The notes: generated by a model from the letters alone, not told the origin. Shown: positions 10,235-21,102, numbered from the stretch's first letter. The stretch: 64,000 nt of DNA from Hormiphora californensis (GCA_020137815.1 CM035353.1:6525298-6589297); one strand, 5' to 3'. Translations and numbers: made by a program.

Positions 10235-10896
10235 TTTTCCTTTAGGGTGAGCATTCCAGGCCCATCTATCATTCCTGGTAGGTTTAGTGGGAATTTTGGT
10301 GGACTTCTCCAAGGCGTTTCAGCGGCCAGCCCTACGGCTGGATCAGTACTATGTTCTGGTTGAACAAGCTGAACTTAGTTTTTGGGGCACTGGACATGAG
10401 GAACCCTGATATTACTGATGCTTGGTTCCCTGGGTACCAGGAAGCGATCGAAGACCCACCCCCGCTAGTCCAATCCAGGAGGGGAAATGATACTGACATG
10501 GAACAAGTGGTCCGCCTCCACATGAAGTTCCTGGAACACCTGAAAAAGGGGGTAAAGGCATATTGGTGGGACCACAGCTATCACCGGAAGAAGAACACCG
10601 ACCTGGTGAAGGCGTGTGCGGGCGTTCTACTGGAGATGAGGGGTGAGCCCATCACCATTTTCAACCGACCCGGAAACCCCCCTAGCATCCTCCCATGCAG
10701 CGTGGAAACCCCCTATTTTGACGCCAACATCCTAGGATCGAGAGGCATTAAAATATCTCGAAAGTGTTCCGACTTTCCGACCGGGACCATATGTTACCCC
10801 CGTCCCAGCAACAGCGATTGTTACTGCTACGATGTGGCATTTTGTACGATACAAAATGACCCTGGAAAGGGTCCAAGCAATACTTTGCGACGGTGA
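10235..10896 (+). pseudogene. Unknown element protein with YWWDHSYH motif, copy 3
   Basis: The first part (10,250-10,345) repeats the C-terminal peptide of copies 1 and 2 (QAHLSFLVGLVGILVDFSKA). A frameshift then leads to an open frame from 10,351 to the stop at 10,894, about 181 codons. It contains EAIEDPPPLVQSRRGNDTD, HMKFLEHLKKG, AYWWDHSYHRKKNTDLVKAC and AGVLLEMRGEPITIF. A homologous peptide is on the minus strand at 33.0-33.4 kb, with EDPPP, YWFEHSYHDEANTDKLRFGA and GLLLDLGSEPKTL. The protein is probably soluble with alternating helices. I do not recognise the family; its recurrence beside mobile DNA suggests an element-encoded accessory protein. Confidence 0.5.
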
Positions 10897-11113
10897 AAAA
10901 CCGAATACTGGCGGAAAGGTACTAATTCTTCTCACTATTCGATATTAATCATAATTCATAATGTTTTTAAAATTTTTGATAGAGTACCCGTATTTCGGGA
11001 ACCCGTGACCCACAAAATGCAGAAAACACGGATTTGATAACTATATAAAGCGTACATTTTACTTCTACATTTTTCAATCGTTCGTGATTTTAATAATAAA
11101 TAACTCATAACAG

Positions 11114-11381
11114 GAATTTGCTTACTGACTTTGAAGTGGATGAGGCGCTATTGTGCAAGAGAAAGTGCAACAGGGGAAGGCTGCAGGGTAACTGGGTTAT
11201 TGGGCAAATAGAGCGCTCAACCGTTACAGTACGGTATCGTGCAGTGGAAAATAGGGACAAATGGACACAGCTGAAGTTGGTTAAGGACTATGTTAAAAAT
11301 GGATCATCAATTTTGTCAGATGAATGGGGAGGGTATGTCAATCTGAAACCCCGTGGGTTCACTGGCGGTGAGGCACCGCAC
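11114..11381 (+). pseudogene. Merlin-superfamily (ISXO2-like DDE) transposase exon
   Basis: An acceptor (ataactcataacag) precedes an exon reading LLTDFEVDEALLCKRKCNRG, then NWVIGQIERS, VRYRAVENRDKW and ILSDEWGGYVNLKPRGFTGG, ending before a strong GTAAGT donor near 11,382. EVDE...KRKxxRG, W-V-x-G-I-ER and the SDxWxxY block are the hallmarks of the IS1595/IS1016-type DDE domain shared with eukaryotic Merlin transposons. The first two acidic catalytic positions (D of VDE, D of SDEW) are present. The usual following VNHS and IE-x-x-W block with the third residue is not found downstream, so this is a truncated copy. The enzyme family cuts and pastes DNA, giving 8-9 bp duplications. Confidence 0.75.
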
Positions 11382-12289
11382 TGTAAGTTAAACGTGTGTA
11401 GTCTACCGGCGGTGTATTTCCCATACAAATACAAATACAATTATAATTTATATCCCGCTTTTGGGCCTATGCATTGTTAGTGCTAGGAGGACGCCGTTTC
11501 AATCAGTCGATTGAAGCAACGCACCCACCACTAACAAGCCTTCTAAAGCGTCTTGCGTTTCAATAGTTGTTAAACTTTACAGCCTTCCCTCTAAAACACA
11601 AGAAATTAGCGAGTAAAAGCTGTTTCTCTATCAGGTACGAACATGTCCGCCCCCGATATCCACTGCCTTAAGACTGGCTGAACTAACCATTGGACGCAGC
11701 ATACCACTTGTATTGACGAGTAAGAAAAACTCAGACATGCTGAGATTAACCGAACCATATGCTCTGGACTAATTTATTGACAATTTTTGTATTTCGTTTT
11801 TAATGTTTTTGGTGATATGTTACGAAGTTGCTCCAGTCGTTGCGAGCAATATATGTAATAAAATTCACTAACTCCAACACCGATTGGCATCACTTTCCAA
11901 CAGCCGAAGAGAAGCTGCCGAAGAGAGAAAGGGGGTAAAATATGTAATGACTTTTGATACAAGGACTGTAACCATTTGAGGAAGTGCTTAAGCTAGTGCG
12001 TTGGCATTTTTCCATGTTAAATTTTGTCACTGTTGAGTGGGATATTATATGCATAAATTACATTACATTAGACATCAGTGATCAGGCCTCACGAGGCACT
12101 GAAACAGCTGAAAACGCCTCATGAGACAACGGACACGTTGGCAAACGTTTACGGGCGCCGTTACGATCTGGGTGTTTGGAGGCCTGTTTACAGGTGCGCG
12201 CTGCCAAAAAAGTTGATTCACTAAAATGGCTCTAACCGCCAAACCACTCAACCGTTTTGGCTGATTCAAAGTTTATCTGGTAGGGAATG

Positions 12290-12352
12290 TCAAGGCCTAA
12301 CCCCAACCCAAACCCCAACCCTAACCCTAACCATACTTTAGCCCTAACCCTA
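12290..12352 (-). repeat. Short interstitial telomere-like repeats
   Basis: About 60 bp of CCCTAA/CCCCAA-type units (ccaaccctaaccctaacc, gccctaaccctaaa), i.e. TTAGGG-like on the minus strand, with several imperfect units. Such tracts can mark old break repair. It lies shortly before the left boundary of the large inverted element copy. Confidence 0.7.
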
Positions 12353-13512
12353 AAAAACCGTTTGTCAGCACTCCCAAAACACCCAGATTTTAACGCTGGC
12401 CAACGTTTACCGAAAACTTTCTTTCACTAACCCCAACACCGATTGGCATCACTTTCCAAGAGCCGAAGAGAAGCTGCCGAAGAGAGAAAGGGGGTAACCG
12501 TATGAAGAGTTAATCGCGATGAGTCTCATTCACATTGGGTTCGATCATTTGCCCCTTGGCATACGTTGCAGGCCCCTTATAATATCGTTGCGGGGGTGCG
12601 CGCATGAGGGGGCTGCAGCGCATTCCAAATTTGCCCCCGGTGTTTGTTGGGGTTAGTGAAAGAAAGTTTTCGAAAACTTTCTCGATTTTTTCTTCTTTCA
12701 GAACCGCTAAACCGCGCACCGCGCCGGGGTTTGAGTTCAAATACACCGAAAGCGGCGAAACATTAGGTACAAAACGATGCAATTGAGCGCGGCGTTAAGT
12801 AGAAAAACAGAAATAAAATATGGACAAAAATGTAAAAAATGCAAAAAAAATGGTCATTTTTTCGTTTTTCGTTTTTTTTTCCGACTGCTAAAAACTGTAC
12901 TCATTTCCATCAGGGGGTTCAGGGGGAATAAATGGACTCGGTTTTGTAGTTTAACCAATGACATTAATCTAATCTAATTTATTAATCTTATTATATGTAC
13001 TGATTACCTTGATTCTTATTCCGTTTTAATTGGACCGGCAACCCCGGCTTTCTTACTTTTTTTTCCGACCCGACGTTTACTTTTAAATGTGCTTCCTTGT
13101 CCCACACAGTGCACTATGTGAGGATCTGTACCTTATCTGAAGCTTATGCCAAGCTTATGCCAAGTCGTGGGCGGTTTTGCTATCATATTTTGTTCCACTT
13201 AAAATAACTCGTCAGTTTACAGCTCCAATTCTAATTCGCCTGGACTCACGAAATGTTCCTCTGAGGATGGCACTATGATCACATCCTGCAGATGAGGGTG
13301 TCGTACATGGCATTGCCTATTTGGGGGGAGCCATTTGAATTTGATTTTGGTCCCCCGTCATTGCCCCTGATCTCCATTGTTATGGCTGTAATTGATAATT
13401 CCAAGCATTTCAAGTTTAGTTTACAAGTTTACAATAAAAGTTTTAGTGTACACAACAGGCCTTTCAGAGTACTTTTTATCAATCATCATACATAATTATC
13501 ACTAAATTTAAA

Positions 13513-13975
13513 TTACTGGTAACTGTGATTTCGGATAACACCCATGTGGCATGTTCTTAGCAGGTTGATCTCGGCAGCCTCACTTTCCTTTACGAGCTTG
13601 GGGAAGTTGTCTTTCTCCTTTTCCAGTGCTTGCGCGTTCTTGAAATGTTTTGAGGTCAGAATGTGTTTTCTTAAATTTAAAACACCGTCTTGTTCCATCT
13701 GTTATTCTTCATCGTCTTCCCGTCTTTCTCGATCAGGATGTCACCCGGTATTTTCCAACCCGATTTGTCCACTGAGCTGCATAGTGTGTTTCGGCTTTGT
13801 TCTGTACCATGCATGAAGGGGTATATAGCGGTCACAGCTGTTGTAGTCACTTAAGCTATCTTTGGGAGCTCGCGGGGGGGGGGGGGAGTTACTGTCGTTT
13901 TGGCTGGCAGCGGCTTCAAGCTTGGCTAAGCTATCCTCGATCATATCGATCTTCCTCTTGACTCCTGTGTTTCAC
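13513..13975 (-). pseudogene. Element protein with zinc-finger-like CxxC...H tail (left copy)
   Basis: The minus strand reads EDSLAKLEAAASQ, a Pro-rich linker, APKDSLSDYNSCDRYIPLHA and, after frameshifts, MEQDGVLNLRKHILTSKHFK followed by a Glu/Lys coiled stretch (EKEKDNFPKLVKESEAAEIN). The right copy at 48.29-48.66 kb retains VCTRCSSVDKSG between the two parts, giving C-x2-C followed by H-x5-H, a plausible zinc finger for DNA binding. Both copies are frameshifted. The role as a terminus-binding subunit is inference. Confidence 0.4.
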
Positions 13976-14107
13976 ATTATGTTAATTCCTAGCAAGTAGT
14001 AGAACAGATCACGCAAAAAGGAGAAGCCTGTGAGGTCCGCAAATATACTTACATTAATTGTTGTCAGTTGAAGGATTTACGGTAGACATGCAACAATTTC
14101 ATCTGGG

Positions 14108-14497
14108 TTATCTCCAGATCTCCCTCACCGCCTTTGAGAACTGAGACATGCAGTATGGGCTCGTGTGGTCCTTCACCTGGTAGGAACGTTCCCACAGCGC
14201 TCGAAAGTGAGCTGTTTCTACCGCCTGCTCAGAGTATTGTCCAAGGGGTGTTCCAGTGTGCTCGATGAAGGGGGTAATGTGGTAAAATATTGTGTGCAGC
14301 TTTGTTGTTTCCGTTACCCCGAACAAATCATGTAGTACTTTGAAGCTGTCCCTAATCTTGTCTATTATTGAGGCATAATCGGAGTTGAGGGTAAACCCAA
14401 AGCACGCCTCTACCACATCTTTGAAATCCCGTAGACAGTTTAAACAAATGGCTAACTGCGTTTCCCTCCAGCTGATTTCCACTATGGTATGGCTCAT
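14108..14497 (-). pseudogene. Element protein with KLHTIFYHITPF domain (left copy)
   Basis: Open frame of 129 codons: ETQLAICLNCLRDFKDVVEA, CFGFTLNSDYASIIDKI, LFGVTETTKLHTIFYHITPF, GTPLGQYSEQAVETAHFR and a C-terminal FSKAVREIWR. The same domain is found at 47.6-47.97 kb (ortholog in the inverted copy) and in a different version at 45.08-45.40 kb (KLHIIFQHVPQF, LGQFGEHEVEHAHEMFMKAW). The pattern ACFG...DY...K-x-H-x-I-F-x-H-(V/I)...LG-x-(Y/F)-(S/G)-E is one I remember from uncharacterised transposon-like proteins of invertebrates. The superfamily is not determined; it is probably the C-terminal part of a transposase. The start codon here may be internal. Confidence 0.5.
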
Positions 14498-14550
14498 TGC
14501 TGATGTTGATTGATTTTAGGAAAGGATAGAGGCCAGGCCACCGAGCCCCT

Positions 14551-14866
14551 AGTAATCATCTTTTTTGATTTTTTTTATCTTTTTTGATTTTTTTTGATAT
14601 TTTTTTATTTTTTTTGATCGTTTTTGATTTTTTTAAATTTATTTTGATCGTTTTTTATTTTATTTGATCGTTTTTTATTTTTTTTGAACTTTTTTGTTCA
14701 ACATTAAACAATTAAAAAAAATCAAAAACGATCAAAAAAATTAAAAAACGATCAAAAAAATTCAAAAAAAATCAAAAACGATCAAAAAAATCAAAAAAGA
14801 TCAAAAAAATCAAAAACGACCAAAAAAAATCAAAAACGACCAAAAAAATCAAAGAAATTTCAACCA
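14551..14866. mobile_element. Low-complexity fold-back insertion with GATC words
   Basis: The left half repeats TTTTTTGATC/TTTTTGATCG and the right half repeats the complement (cgatcaaaaa), about a dozen words per arm, around a short centre (gttcaacattaaac). In the inverted partner copy near 44,905-44,915 the sequence runs from actagtggcc straight into ordinary element DNA through agtaatcat, so the array is an addition in the left copy. No poly-G ends are seen. The architecture resembles the two poly-G word-array elements at 5.6 and 7.3 kb. Confidence 0.6.
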
Positions 14867-15288
14867 AAAAAAAACCAACCATACCCTGGTAGGTCTCCAT
14901 GACCTGCTGCTTCAGAAATCAGAATGGGTACTCTAAAATGTCTGCTGGGTAGATAATGCCGAGTCTGACTAGGCTCGATATCCTCTGGGTTCCTCTGGCC
15001 ATTAAGAACCATATTGGCATCGAAGTGGTTCATACTGTAAGTGGGATCTTTCTCCAGGATTTCTCGCATAGATTTAAACCACGGGAGTCCTAGGTTCTTC
15101 TGTTCGTGGTAGGATGCATTAACGAAGGATGCTGGGTCCATACGCTTGATTCTGTAAAGGAATCGCAGAGAGAGATCAATTGCGTCTAAGCTAAGAGGAG
15201 TTGAAGCCGTGTCTTCCCAAATCGCTGCATTTTGTGTCTTTTTATTGACTCCGAGGCTTTTCCTTTCTGTAATTCTTATTAAATGCAT
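14860..15288 (-). pseudogene. Unrecognised element ORF, left copy only
   Basis: Open for 142 codons. It starts MHLIRITERKSLGVNKKTQN and contains LDAIDLSLRFLYRIKRMD, NLGLPWFKSMREILEKD and FDANMVLNGQRNPEDIEPSQ, ending in ISEAAGHGDLPGYGW before the AT-rich word array, so its C-terminus is cut off by that insertion. The right copy diverges after ttacagaaa and lacks this segment. No known domain is recognised. Length and composition look genuinely coding. Confidence 0.4.
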
Positions 15289-15329
15289 AATTTAACAAGT
15301 CTTTATACTTCATGCATGGATACACCCTT

Positions 15330-15835
15330 TTAATCACCGAAAATATCTGTAGGGTTCTGCCTGTTCATCTTGTAATAACGTGACTTTGTATTCTTCCAAA
15401 GGTTTTTAACCTTCTTCACGTCTGTATTTTCCACAGTTGCCACAGACTGATACGCCACCATTCTGCCCTTGCTTTCCTTTGTTCCGGTCCCAGTTAGGAG
15501 TAGTGCCCTAAACTTTCTGCACTGCTTCAGTAGGGTGATGAATTTCTGTCTCTGGACCTTCTTTTCCCAATTATCAAAGAAGGACTTCGCGTACCACACT
15601 CTTTCGATCCGTTCATAAACTGTCAGTGTATGGTCCAACTTATCCTCATGGTCAGGGAGGATGGAAAACACGCATCTACGACAGATTTTAATGCTATTAG
15701 ACAGTCGACAATTTCCAGCCATGTCGATTTCTTAATCTCCAATTTCAACGCAAGTCGCTCCGATTCAAGGGCCACACTTTCGGCAGCAAGATGTGTGATC
15801 ATGTCTATGGTAGGCTGGTGGGAGTATACCATTTG
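15330..15835 (-). pseudogene. Element protein, helical domain, frameshifted (left copy)
   Basis: Two overlapping frames together give HLAAESVALESERLALKLEI, KSTWLEIVDCLIALKSVVDA, CFPSSL, then after a frame change DHEDKLDHTLTVYERIERVW, NWEKKVQRQKFITLLKQCRK and VKKVKNLWKNTKSRYYKMNR to the stop at 15,330. The motif IALKSVVDACF...DKLD matches the start of the KLHTIFYH domain, so these may be parallel modules or paralogous exons. The same frameshift is present in the right copy (44,340-44,640), which implies it predates the duplication or marks an intron. Confidence 0.4.
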
Positions 15836-16087
15836 TCAGGAACAGATTATGATCCACTGTTGTACCAACAGCGTCAACAGCGGCACAGTATCTCTTGATG
15901 GTGTCAGATGTGTTGGATACAGTGGTCATCTTGGTCGACACTCGACAATGACCTTGCAGCTGTCAGGACAAGCAAGTTTGAGGGCAGCTGTGATCCTAGG
16001 TTGGAGCAACTTCTCCACTTAATTTCATTAAGCAGAAACCCGTTCTGATAATTTTTCAAGGCAAGGCCGTCCTTCTGGAAGAAGTTT

Positions 16088-16237
16088 TCAAGCCCACTTT
16101 TCCTTTATCACAAGGTAATATGCAAATTGTTCTAGCCATAAATGCCCATGCATGTTGCTCAGTGATTGTCGCGAAACCGGATTTGCTGGGGCACGATGGG
16201 TTCCTTCTAACGAGCATCCGGGAACGGCACTGTTCAT
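16088..16237 (-). pseudogene. THAP-like zinc finger start, internally deleted (left copy)
   Basis: A short minus-strand frame of 49 codons starts MNSAVPGCSLEGTHRAPANP and continues VSRQSLSNMHGHLWLEQFAY. The partner at 43,311 starts MKCAVPGC, an arrangement like the first Cys pair of THAP DNA-binding domains, which often form the N-terminus of transposases. In this copy the first Cys is replaced (K-C to N-S), and about 375 bp present in the right copy after NMH are missing. Recognition as THAP rests only on the CxxxxC start. Confidence 0.35.
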
Positions 16238-18033
16238 GTTTAGCTAGCTGCAGGTAATGGTAATTGAATTTCTGTTTATATATATTATGTATCCAAAATG
16301 TTAATTAACAAATCATTATTTCAACATATCAGCAGGTACAACTATATACTGTAAATTGTCTAGTTGTAGTATGGCCATGGGCATAGATACAAATTCAGTC
16401 ATTTTATTCTCCTCTCAACACTGGTACAATTTCCAACATGAACAACTGAACATATCGCTCCAGTTTCTGTACATAGCAGGGTTCACTGGTATGTCAGCAG
16501 TGTAATATCCATGACCAAACTGTCAGGGTAAGGGATGTCTTGCCAAATAAGTGAAGAACACCCTGAATCCTATCGTACAGCCGGTGATTTCAACCCCCCG
16601 CAGTCCCTGGATAGTCATGTCCTCCTGTCCCCCAGTCCACCTCATTTTGAGTGCTGGGGATTATTATATGCAGTAAAAAGTAAACAGGGATGGGGTTTTT
16701 TCCTAATCCGGTAAAGTGTTGCATACTTGCCTGCTTTACTCAGACATTATAAAACTATGTTTACATGCCAAATTTAAATTTGTTGGGCTTTTTATAACAT
16801 ACCATTGAATGTCTGTATTTGGGATGGCTGAGGAGGTGTAATGGCAGTGGGCTGGGTTGTCATATCTGGTACCCCCACCGTATATACCATGTAAATCAGT
16901 GTTTTACCGATTACCATTTCGTGGAGCGATATATCGTTTCAGTGTGTAGGCTGGTTTGCCGATAAATTCTTATCATGTACGTTTCATCCTAATATTCTTA
17001 CCTGTCTGTACCATGGTCTAACCACCTGGAAGTGGGCTAACATTTAACTGAGAAAGCTGTTAGAACTTAATGAAGTAATATGGTTTAAATAAGGATACGC
17101 ATCATTTTGTAACAAAACCCTAAATCAACATCCCCTCTTCCACACATATATTACTTACATATTTTCGAGAGTGGTGTCAATGAGATATCCATCCCGGGTT
17201 AGCTTGACATGATTGGATTTATTCTTTAGATAATCCATTTCTGTACTGTATCTTGGGTATCACGCTAGTTATCCCCCTAGATAACCCGGTCTATACTTGT
17301 CCTGTTTCTGAACCCCCAGTAGCCGTGTCCTGTAAATAGTGTTATACTGATTTAAATAGGGTCTGCAGGAATGCTTGATGCTCGGCTAGCAGTCCTTGTA
17401 ACAGATTCGGGGCCGTCTCAAATATATATCTAAAGTAATAGGAAATAATATACAATCATACACTAAATATAAAGTATATTGAGAAAATCTAATTTAGTTG
17501 GCTAGATAGTTGGCCCTCAATTCCTCACCGGTATTGTACACGAGGATGCACACTATCGAACTATTGGTACACTGTTAGCACTAACTTCGAAAGTTTTTTC
17601 TTCTCTAGTTCAGTTTCACTATTAACCAGGAAATATTTTATTTAAACTAATGAGAAGCCACGGCCTCTCTCCCTGAGGTCATTTTTTAATACAGTCAAAG
17701 GCTTGGTTTGATTTCTTGATCACGAATTGTTTACCTTCTAATAGTATCTTACAATCTGGAAGCCAGGAGACAAGAAAGTATTTTCCCTTTGATTGCTCTC
17801 TGGAATTTCGATTCACACTTCGATTATGGTACCCAAGTAGTGTTGTATCTGCATTCGGACACCCACTGTGATGTGATCAGTGATCACTGTATTTGACTTG
17901 GTTTTTACTTTTTTTCCATGATTCTCATTTCTCATTCAACGTATGGCTCAGATGCTGCCCTACTTTTAAATTGTCGTTTGCTAACCACACGGTTCAGAAC
18001 ACTTGCTGCTTGTAGTTCTCTTTCTCTCTATTC

Positions 18034-18042
18034 TATAAATAG
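18034..18042 (+). promoter_or_regulatory. Candidate TATA box in the large element
   Basis: TATAAATAG lies in a CT/G-rich context and points away from the element's minus-strand genes. The inverted copy has the equivalent on the minus strand at about 41,401-41,409 (tataaatat). Conservation in both copies supports function, but no cap site or ORF immediately downstream is seen. Confidence 0.3.
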
Positions 18043-18180
18043 GGGGAGGGCTCACTCCCACGTGCTTCCTGCATGTTGCCACATGTGTTGTGGCCCAACT
18101 TCTGTCCCACTTTGAGACAATTCACCTGCTGTAACGCGCGGGTCTATACTTTGTATTGGGAGGGCGCGCAGCCCGCATCA

Positions 18181-19116
18181 GGGTCATTCTCATAAAATTG
18201 ACACTTCGAGATGAGAGATTTTGGTCCTGCCTTTAGAGCATCTTAACATTGGTCAAGTTTGGTAATTTTGGTACCAGAATGTAGAAAAATGTCTAAATTA
18301 ACGAAAAATGAACAGTATGGTACAATTATGTATCATAGGAATGAATAATGACGCATAATATGCTAAAAATGACCGATTTTCGGCGTGGACGTAATGACCA
18401 TGACGACCGTGACGCTCATAAAATCGCTCATAAAATCAGTTATGGTTGTCGTACGACGTAAAAATGGGTATCCAGCGGTAGCTCTCAAAGAGATCTGTCT
18501 GATTGAGAAGTATGAAAGCATACTTGTAACTAATTTGGATTTAAATTGCTTTGATAGTGAAAAATGTAATGATTGTAACGACCGTGACATTCGACCGTAA
18601 CGTAACGGTCGTTAAAAATGTAACGACCATCACGTTACGGTCGTTAAATTTGTAACGTCCATAACGTTATGGTCGCTACGAAAGTAACGACCATGACGTT
18701 ATGGACGTTACAAAATTCAAGATGTAATGACCGTGACAGACCTTATAAGGTCATGAATTTGACTCCACCACAAAGTTATTTGCACAGACATTACACCTGT
18801 AACGTCCGTAACGTTATGGACGTTACGAAATAACGACCATCACGTAACGGTCGTTAAATTTGTAACGACCATAGACGTTATGGTCATTACGACCACTTTA
18901 CATGCAATTGTAATTAAATTGCATTGTAACGTCCATCACGTAACGGTCGTTGCGTAACGTACGCGGCTTTAATTACTCATAATTATTTAATTATGCAATA
19001 ATTATGAAGTCCACGTATACAGAAATACTAAGTCCATTACGTGCTTTCAGATGATATAAGTTTTATCGAAATCGGACAAGTTTGAAATTTTGGTGTCAAT
19101 TTCATGAGAATGACCC
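18181..19116. mobile_element. 936-bp non-autonomous DNA transposon, GGG...CCC ends, ATCA TSD
   Basis: Terminal inverted repeats GGGTCATTCTCAT(A/G)AAATTGACAC differ at one of the first 24 positions. Flanks are atca at 18,177-18,180 and 19,117-19,120. The inverted partner copy of the host element carries the uninterrupted site (cactgatgcggg, tgat at 41,238-41,241), so this is a clean insertion after that duplication. The interior from about 18,565 to 18,960 is filled with near-palindromic units of the form taacgaccatNacgttacgg. There is no ORF with transposase motifs. A 4-bp duplication fits several superfamilies, so I do not name one. Confidence 0.9.
18565..18960. repeat. Cluster of ~24-bp near-palindromic AACGWCC units
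   Basis: At least seven units combine AACGACC or AACGTCC, a short centre (rtNacgtta or ataacgtta) and the complement GGTCGTT or GGACGTT. Variation is mostly concerted between the two halves, which points to selection or gene conversion for pairing. They occur only inside the 936-bp element and may be binding sites for its transposase or stem-loops in RNA. Confidence 0.8.
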
Positions 19117-20316
19117 ATCAGTGGGACATGTGCTCGGGCTCATTTCAAACTCTTATTTTACTGTCATTATGTCTTTGTTGACTGCCCCTGAACAAAATAA
19201 TAGATAAATTCTTAAAGACGATCAGACCACCTAATAATAATGTGATTTTGATTGGGTTAGCGAATATTACTCAGCCAGCTCCGGTGCCTGTTTTAGCTTT
19301 ACTGCCGTCCATTTAGAAACCTGGACCAGTGAGACTCACTGGTTAGAACCGCTCACTGAGTAAGTGGCTCTAACTCCTCCCTGTCGATGCTCTCTATTCG
19401 GTGGTAGGTGATGGAGGTATAAGATAATACGGCCCGGTTACAAAATAGTTGAATTATATTACATTATTATATATATGTTGGGGTTCGTGGCTGCCAGATC
19501 CTGCTCATCCAAACTGTCCATGGCGGTTGCAGGATGGGTCGTACTGAAACTCTCCTCCACACACTGAAACAAAATATCTGGGACGCCATTTGGTTTCAAT
19601 ATGATTCTTGGAGATTTTCCTAGTGGTGCAGTAGCAGCTATCTCAACTCCACCAGGCAGCTAGGTACTGGTCATCCGAGAAATTATCTGAGCATACACAC
19701 TGTGTAGTGATAGGCTCCAATTTTCCTCTGTCTCAATGGCCCTTGATTTCTGAAATCAGAGATAGTGTCGTGCCTCGTGGTACTTGAAACCAAGAACTGC
19801 ACTCATCATCATGTTCGGGAAAGTACTGCTGACAGAAAAAAGAAACGAGAAATAAAGTTATGAAGTTTTTTATTAGAAAATGATTATAAACACCAAAAGA
19901 TGATTATTAAAGATGTTTGCCTACAAAGGAAAAACCGCAGCAATTCAAAATCATGTTTAGTTTTATAGACAACAGCGCGAACCAGCCTCTGGCACAAAAA
20001 AATAAAAATGAATGATGATTATTGATTTTCACAATAAGAATATGATGAAAGCTGCCGTAAAAGATGTTAACATGTAAAAAGAAAAAGGTCATTTATAACT
20101 GAAAATTTATGAACATATTATGAAGAATAAAAAATATTAAAAACAATAATAATTCTCCACAATTACCCCTTTTGCACATTTAAAGGGGTAATAAGAATAC
20201 GTATTTACACCAGAAAAGGAACAGGACTCCCTTTCTTGCCTTTCCCAGGCTTTGCTACAGGGATCCTGTTTTCTCTCAGGGAATTAGAATAATTATCAGA
20301 TTTAGCAATGTAGTTC

Positions 20317-20840
20317 TCAGATGGCAGTCGGAGGGTTCAGGGTCCTGTGCTCCGTTTTCTCTGTCCCTATCTCCCTGCATCCTTGAGTGTTGACCGCCTT
20401 TCCCCGGAGACAACGCTCATAAAATTCGTGGCAGAGCCCCTCGAAATCGTGGAACTCTGGTCCATTATACTTTAGGAAGAGCTCCCGCTGCAGTCGCTCG
20501 TCTGTTGTCCCCGTGAACATAGTGTGGCCTTCCTCCATGAGGCTGCCGAGGGTTTCACAAACAGCTTCTGATGATGCCAGGCCGCTGCAAAGAAAGCTCT
20601 GGTGGCCGGTTCGAGGTTCGCTTTCCTTACCCTTTCCATCAATGAATTGGTAAGTCCCTTCAGTTCAATAACCGCGACATGGAGGTCGGTCTCAGTGATA
20701 GGAGACAGCCCGGAGAGCACACCCACGTTGTATTCTGTGGGACGGACAGCAATTACCCCCTCAATTATCGGGGTGATATCAAGCTGATCCTCAACAGAAT
20801 TAAGGACCCCCACAACATTACTGACTAACGAATCCTCCAT
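20317..20840 (-). pseudogene. Unrecognised transposon ORF, frameshifted (unit 1)
   Basis: The minus strand reads EDSLVSNVVGVLNSVEDQLD, ITETDLHVAVIELKGLTNSL, MERVRKANLEPATRAFFAAA and WHHQKLFVKPSAASW, then a frameshift and EEGHTMFTGTTDERLQREL, FLKYNGPEFHDFEGLCHEFY, ERCLRG. Upstream near 20,870 another frame shows charged residues. It is likely one protein split by a single-base change or a short intron. It is helical with no recognised domain. The identical break is in unit 2. Confidence 0.35.
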
Positions 20841-21102
20841 CCTAGTGGACCTGGATGGTGTGCTCCCGGCTCCCCTCGAGAAAATATATCAATCACTCCT
20901 TTACTAGCTCCACTAAAAACTTCTGGGACTCCTCTCTTACCCTCCCCATTACCTCACTCGGATCTTTTATCTACTGTTGACCGCCTAGTCACCCTCCTGT
21001 CCTCAGTAGATACAATTAGGGTCTCTGCAATGCTTTCCTCATATTTCATAATACTTTAGATATTTCTGGGCATAGGCGTGCGTCCAGATTAAATTGCAGG
21101 GT

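Larger units (their letters stand above)
12605..19700 (-). mobile_element. Large element, left copy (inverted relative to 40.1-51 kb)
   Basis: Many blocks match the reverse complement of the right part of the window in collinear order: 12,660-12,840 with 50,815-50,960; 13,290-13,460 with 48,780-48,970; 13,520-14,110 with 47,970-48,720; 15,290-15,730 with 44,300-44,710; 16,260-17,640 with 41,580-43,310; 17,640-18,180 with 41,240-41,580; 19,480-19,700 with 40,110-40,270. Coding remnants all point left. In gene order they are a THAP-like start, a helical domain, the KLHxIFxH domain and a CxxC/H zinc-finger-like tail. Precise ends are not defined. It is best explained as two copies of one large DNA transposon in opposite orientation, or as one large inverted segmental duplication. 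Confidence 0.6.

Noticed and set aside
11114-11381. Bacterial insertion sequence or contamination because of the ISXO2-like domain
   Set aside because: Splice-like borders and the surrounding eukaryotic repeats fit the Merlin superfamily, the eukaryotic relative of these enzymes.
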